From positions 116,394-180,393 of the forward strand of contig NZ_CAMLDC010000009.1 of assembly GCF_946478805.1 (NCBI RefSeq): a DNA stretch of 64,000 bases, read 5' to 3'. The stretch is from an uncultured Fluviicola sp. (GTDB lineage: Bacteria > Bacteroidota > Bacteroidia > Flavobacteriales > Crocinitomicaceae). The first letter of the stretch is position 1; the number at the start of each line of letters is the position of its first letter. Position numbers and translations under genes: made by a program. Positions 61,472-64,000 of the stretch are shown piece after piece. Below the pieces are notes generated by a model that saw only the letters and a program-made list of their open reading frames with translations, had not been told where the DNA came from and did not search any database.

Positions 61472-64000
61472 TTAGTTTTTCACCCAACGAACCAAAGCAG
61501 TTCCTGCATCGGAAGTCAATCGAATGAAGTAAACTCCTGAAACCAAAGTACTTGTGTTGAATTTCAATTCGTTTACAGAAATCTGAGTAGAAGCCAAGGC
61601 GATTTCTTTTCCATCAATGCCTACAAAAGTCACTTGGAAATCAGCCCATCCTTCTGTCATATTCAATACCACAGTACTTGTTCCGGGGTTTGGATAGACA
61701 TTCAAGTGAGCCAGGATTGATTCTTCGATTCCCAATACACCGTCGACTCCGTCACAATTTTCATCTACACCGTTTCCAGTGTTATCTGTTGCTCCAGGAT
61801 GAATTGCTGCATTTGTATCATCACAGTCAGTGCTATTTGCAACATACCCAACCGGTTGTGTACAATCAGTCACAGAAGAAGTTGCATCTCCATAGGTATC
61901 ATTATCCGCATCTTCGTAATAGATGACCTGCAATAAACCTTCATCGATATTCCCGTCACAGTTATTGTCAAATCCATCACATACTTCAGTAGCATTAGGA
62001 TTTACTTGATTATCCGTATCATCACAATCATCTGCATTTGTAACTGATCCTGCTATCGGAGTACATGAATTCGTTCCTAAATCAGTTGCATCACCGAATC
62101 CGTCATTGTCACCATCCACATAATACATGACGATACTTCCAATCTGATTATCTGTATCGTCACAGTCTGTATTGTCCGAAACATAACCCGTTGGTTGTGT
62201 ACAAGAAACCTGAGAAGCACCATTGTCTCCTAATCCATCATTATCCGTATCTGCATACCAAATGGCTCCCGGGAACTCCTCTGCATTCGTATCATTACAA
62301 TCGGTATTGTCAGTAACATAACCGGCCGGAGCGGAACAAGCAGTAATTGAAGCTGTTGGATCTCCAAAACTATCACTATCCGCATCAGCGTAATATGTTT
62401 GAGTCGGCAATGCATTGATATTACCGATCACAGTAACATCATCATGGCGGTAAGTAGAAGTTGCTGCCCCGATTTCAGTAATGTACCATCTGAATTCGAT
62501 TGCACCGGTCACATTATCAAAAGCAGCTCCCAAATTAATGGTATCTGTTTTCAGGTTACTGTTCGGCAATTGTTTTGTAGCAATATCAGTCGCGAAATTA
62601 TCCAGGCTTGAACGCAGGTGAACCGTTGGAGTCAAACCGGATGCACTCGTTTTATGTTTAAAGATAATACGGTTCAAATCCAATCCGTAGCAGTTTGCTG
62701 GAGTAATAGTGAAATTGAAATATTTTGTCAGATTTACAGTGCTTGTGGTATTCAAGTTGGAATAGTTGAACACATTTGCTGCTTGGGAACATATCAATGA
62801 AGTATCCGTTCCGTATACACCAAAAGTTGCATTCGCAGGTTGAGCTGTTACTCCAACTACCGGAGCCATACAATCATTCCCTGTAAACTGGTACATCGCC
62901 AATGTTGCACCCAAGGTATTCAAATCAGAACCGTTGCAATCTTCGTCAATTCCATTATTTGGAATTTCAGTCGCTCCCGGATGAGCTGCATTGTTATTAT
63001 CATTACAGTCTGTATTATCCAATACGTAATTTGCAGGAGGTGTGCAGATAGTCTGCGAAACTGCTGCATTTCCGTACCCGTCGCCATCCAGATCCTGGTA
63101 ATAAGTCATTGCGATACCGATTGCCATATTGGAATCGTCGCAATCATTGCTGTTTGAAACATAGTTTGTTGGTGCAGAACATGCAACTTGTGAAACAGCA
63201 GGATTTCCTAATCCATCCCCATCGGTATCTGCGTAGAAAGTAGATCCTGTGGTGATTGCATTATTCGTATCATCGCAATCCGTATTGTTGATAACATATC
63301 CCGGGATTGGTGCGCAACCTGTTTGAGAAACTGCCGCATTACCGAATCCATCCAAATCAAAATCCTCGTAGTAAGTGATCGAACCTGCGATTGTCAGGTT
63401 AATCGTCAAAATACTGTCACATCCTGCCGCATTTGGAATCGTATCCATGTATGTCCCGGAAATCGAGTACATCTCGTCACCTGAAGGAACCGTGTAAGAT
63501 CCACAAGCTGTAGGAGAAATCGTATTGGTTGTATTGTGTTTAATTGTCAGGTTGATTGTAATAATACTATCACACAAAGCTGCATTTGGAATGGTATCGT
63601 GATAGGTTCCTGAAGTGAAATAGGTTTCATCATTAGAAGGAACCGTGTAGCTTTCACAAACTGAAACGTTAATGGTGTTGGTTGTGTTACATGGAGCCAA
63701 ACCAGCTGGAGTAACTGAGGCCCAAGTTGAACCTGCACGGATTTCATCAATTTGAAGATTTCCAGTTCCTGATGTTCCATTTCCAGCCTGACGCATGAAG
63801 ATTGAAGCAAATGCAGTAAACGTTGCTGTTCCTGAAGTATTAGTTACTGTAGGTGCCGGCTCAGCAGCTCCTGGTACAGCATTCACAAAAATACTCGCAG
63901 ATATTGGTGAAGTTGATGCATTCAATTTGATTACCACAAAAACAGGAGTTCCTATTGGATATTCCGGAGTATATGTCTGAGTTGGGGTTCCACCAGTAGT
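61472..64000 (-). CDS. Secreted protein with MopE-type metal-binding repeats and T9SS type A sorting domain (cut by window edge)
   Basis: The frame is open to the right edge, so the N-terminus and signal peptide are missing. The GTG at 63937 is not a true start. The visible 842 residues contain seven repeats of the MopE-type putative metal-binding motif, each with YYxDxDxDGxGN and a later NDTDCDDTN-like acidic end. The repeats come as a group of three (about residues 210-355) and a group of four (about 530-745). Between them is a beta-sandwich of about 165 residues. The end is a type A sorting domain (HLNVYPNPGTSTVVLN, LVSGVYFIRLTSDAGTALVR). Calcium binding and surface display are inferred. 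Confidence 0.9.
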   Translation of the reverse strand, partial: TTGGTPTQTYTPEYPIGTPVFVVIKLNASTSPISASIFVNAVPGAAEPAPTVTNTSGTATFTAFASIFMRQAGNGTSGTGNLQIDEIRAGSTWASVTPAGLAPCNTTNTINVSVCESYTVPSNDETYFTSGTYHDTIPNAALCDSIITINLTIKHNTTNTISPTACGSYTVPSGDEMYSISGTYMDTIPNAAGCDSILTINLTIAGSITYYEDFDLDGFGNAAVSQTGCAPIPGYVINNTDCDDTNNAITTGSTFYADTDGDGLGNPAVSQVACSAPTNYVSNSNDCDDSNMAIGIAMTYYQDLDGDGYGNAAVSQTICTPPANYVLDNTDCNDNNNAAHPGATEIPNNGIDEDCNGSDLNTLGATLAMYQFTGNDCMAPVVGVTAQPANATFGVYGTDTSLICSQAANVFNYSNLNTTSTVNLTKYFNFTITPANCYGLDLNRIIFKHKTSASGLTPTVHLRSSLDNFATDIATKQLPNSNLKTDTINLGAAFDNVTGAIEFRWYITEIGAATSTYRHDDVTVIGNINALPTQTYYADADSDSFGDPTASITACSAPAGYVTDNTDCNDTNAEEFPGAIWYADTDNDGLGDNGASQVSCTQPTGYVSDNTDCDDTDNQIGSIVMYYVDGDNDGFGDATDLGTNSCTPIAGSVTNADDCDDTDNQVNPNATEVCDGFDNNCDGNIDEGLLQVIYYEDADNDTYGDATSSVTDCTQPVGYVANSTDCDDTNAAIHPGATDNTGNGVDENCDGVDGVLGIEESILAHLNVYPNPGTSTVVLNMTEGWADFQVTFVGIDGKEIALASTQISVNELKFNTSTLVSGVYFIRLTSDAGTALVRWVKN

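Overview
The window is chromosomal DNA of a member of the Bacteroidota, most likely a Flavobacteriales/Crocinitomicaceae-type organism (Fluviicola-like). This rests on several things seen in the sequence: secreted proteins ending in type A or CHU_C-type (type B) sorting domains of the type IX secretion system (T9SS), TonB-dependent receptors with carboxypeptidase-regulatory domains, a FecI/FecR-type sigma/anti-sigma pair, TAnnTTTG promoter boxes with TTG about 19-23 bases upstream, an asnS-rpoN neighbourhood, and a CXXTG-degenerate DksA-like protein. The genus is an inference. No phage, insertion sequence, CRISPR array or rRNA operon is visible.

Layout. 1-1009 is the 5' part of a Rhs/SpvB-like surface protein leaving the left edge. 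An initiator tRNA-Met follows (1482-1554), then a YiaA/B membrane protein and the GTPases Era and Der (1.8-4.6 kb). 4.7-11.7 kb on the minus strand holds a metallo-beta-lactamase-fold hydrolase and two tandem, partly duplicated CHU_C adhesins with a small secreted partner. 11.8-16 kb holds a PAP2-like protein, rpoN and asnS, with a four-helix-bundle (S23-like) gene and simple repeats lodged between rpoN and asnS. 16.4-24.1 kb holds an outer-membrane barrel, an AEC transporter, dxs, and an uncharacterised GNAT-like gene with an iron-type alcohol dehydrogenase. 24.3-28.9 kb is a TetR-TolC-EmrA-EmrB efflux operon with a perfect palindromic operator. 29-35.8 kb is an ECF sigma/anti-sigma regulon: sigma, FecR, an STN-domain surface-repeat protein, a DUF2807 lipoprotein and a TonB-dependent receptor. 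Two nearly identical promoters lie exactly 30 bases before the sigma gene and before the DUF2807 gene.

35.9-43.1 kb holds an ABC exporter, a second TonB receptor with a sorbosone-dehydrogenase-like propeller protein, and the cbpA/cbpM co-chaperone pair. 43.1-50.1 kb holds a decayed fragment of an RlaP-type nucleotidyltransferase, an FG-GAP T9SS protein, tRNA-Ser(GGA), YoaK, asparaginase, a transglutaminase-like protein, TatD, a bacilliredoxin and a small membrane protein. 50.2-61.3 kb is housekeeping: ispD, a large choice-of-anchor I T9SS protein, a CDF metal exporter, a fatty-acid desaturase, pth, kdsB, lspA, a DksA-like gene, rsmA and a DUF4286 gene. The right edge cuts into a T9SS protein with MopE-type repeats.

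Functionally, dxs and ispD both serve the MEP isoprenoid pathway, although they are 29 kb apart. kdsB and lspA serve the outer membrane. About a tenth to a fifth of the coding sequence is secreted or surface protein. The intergenic spaces carry several kinds of short hairpin or simple repeat, and one of these brackets the four-helix-bundle gene. The least-explained pieces are the sigma-controlled surface cassette at 29-36 kb, the repeat-bracketed four-helix-bundle gene and the RlaP remnant.
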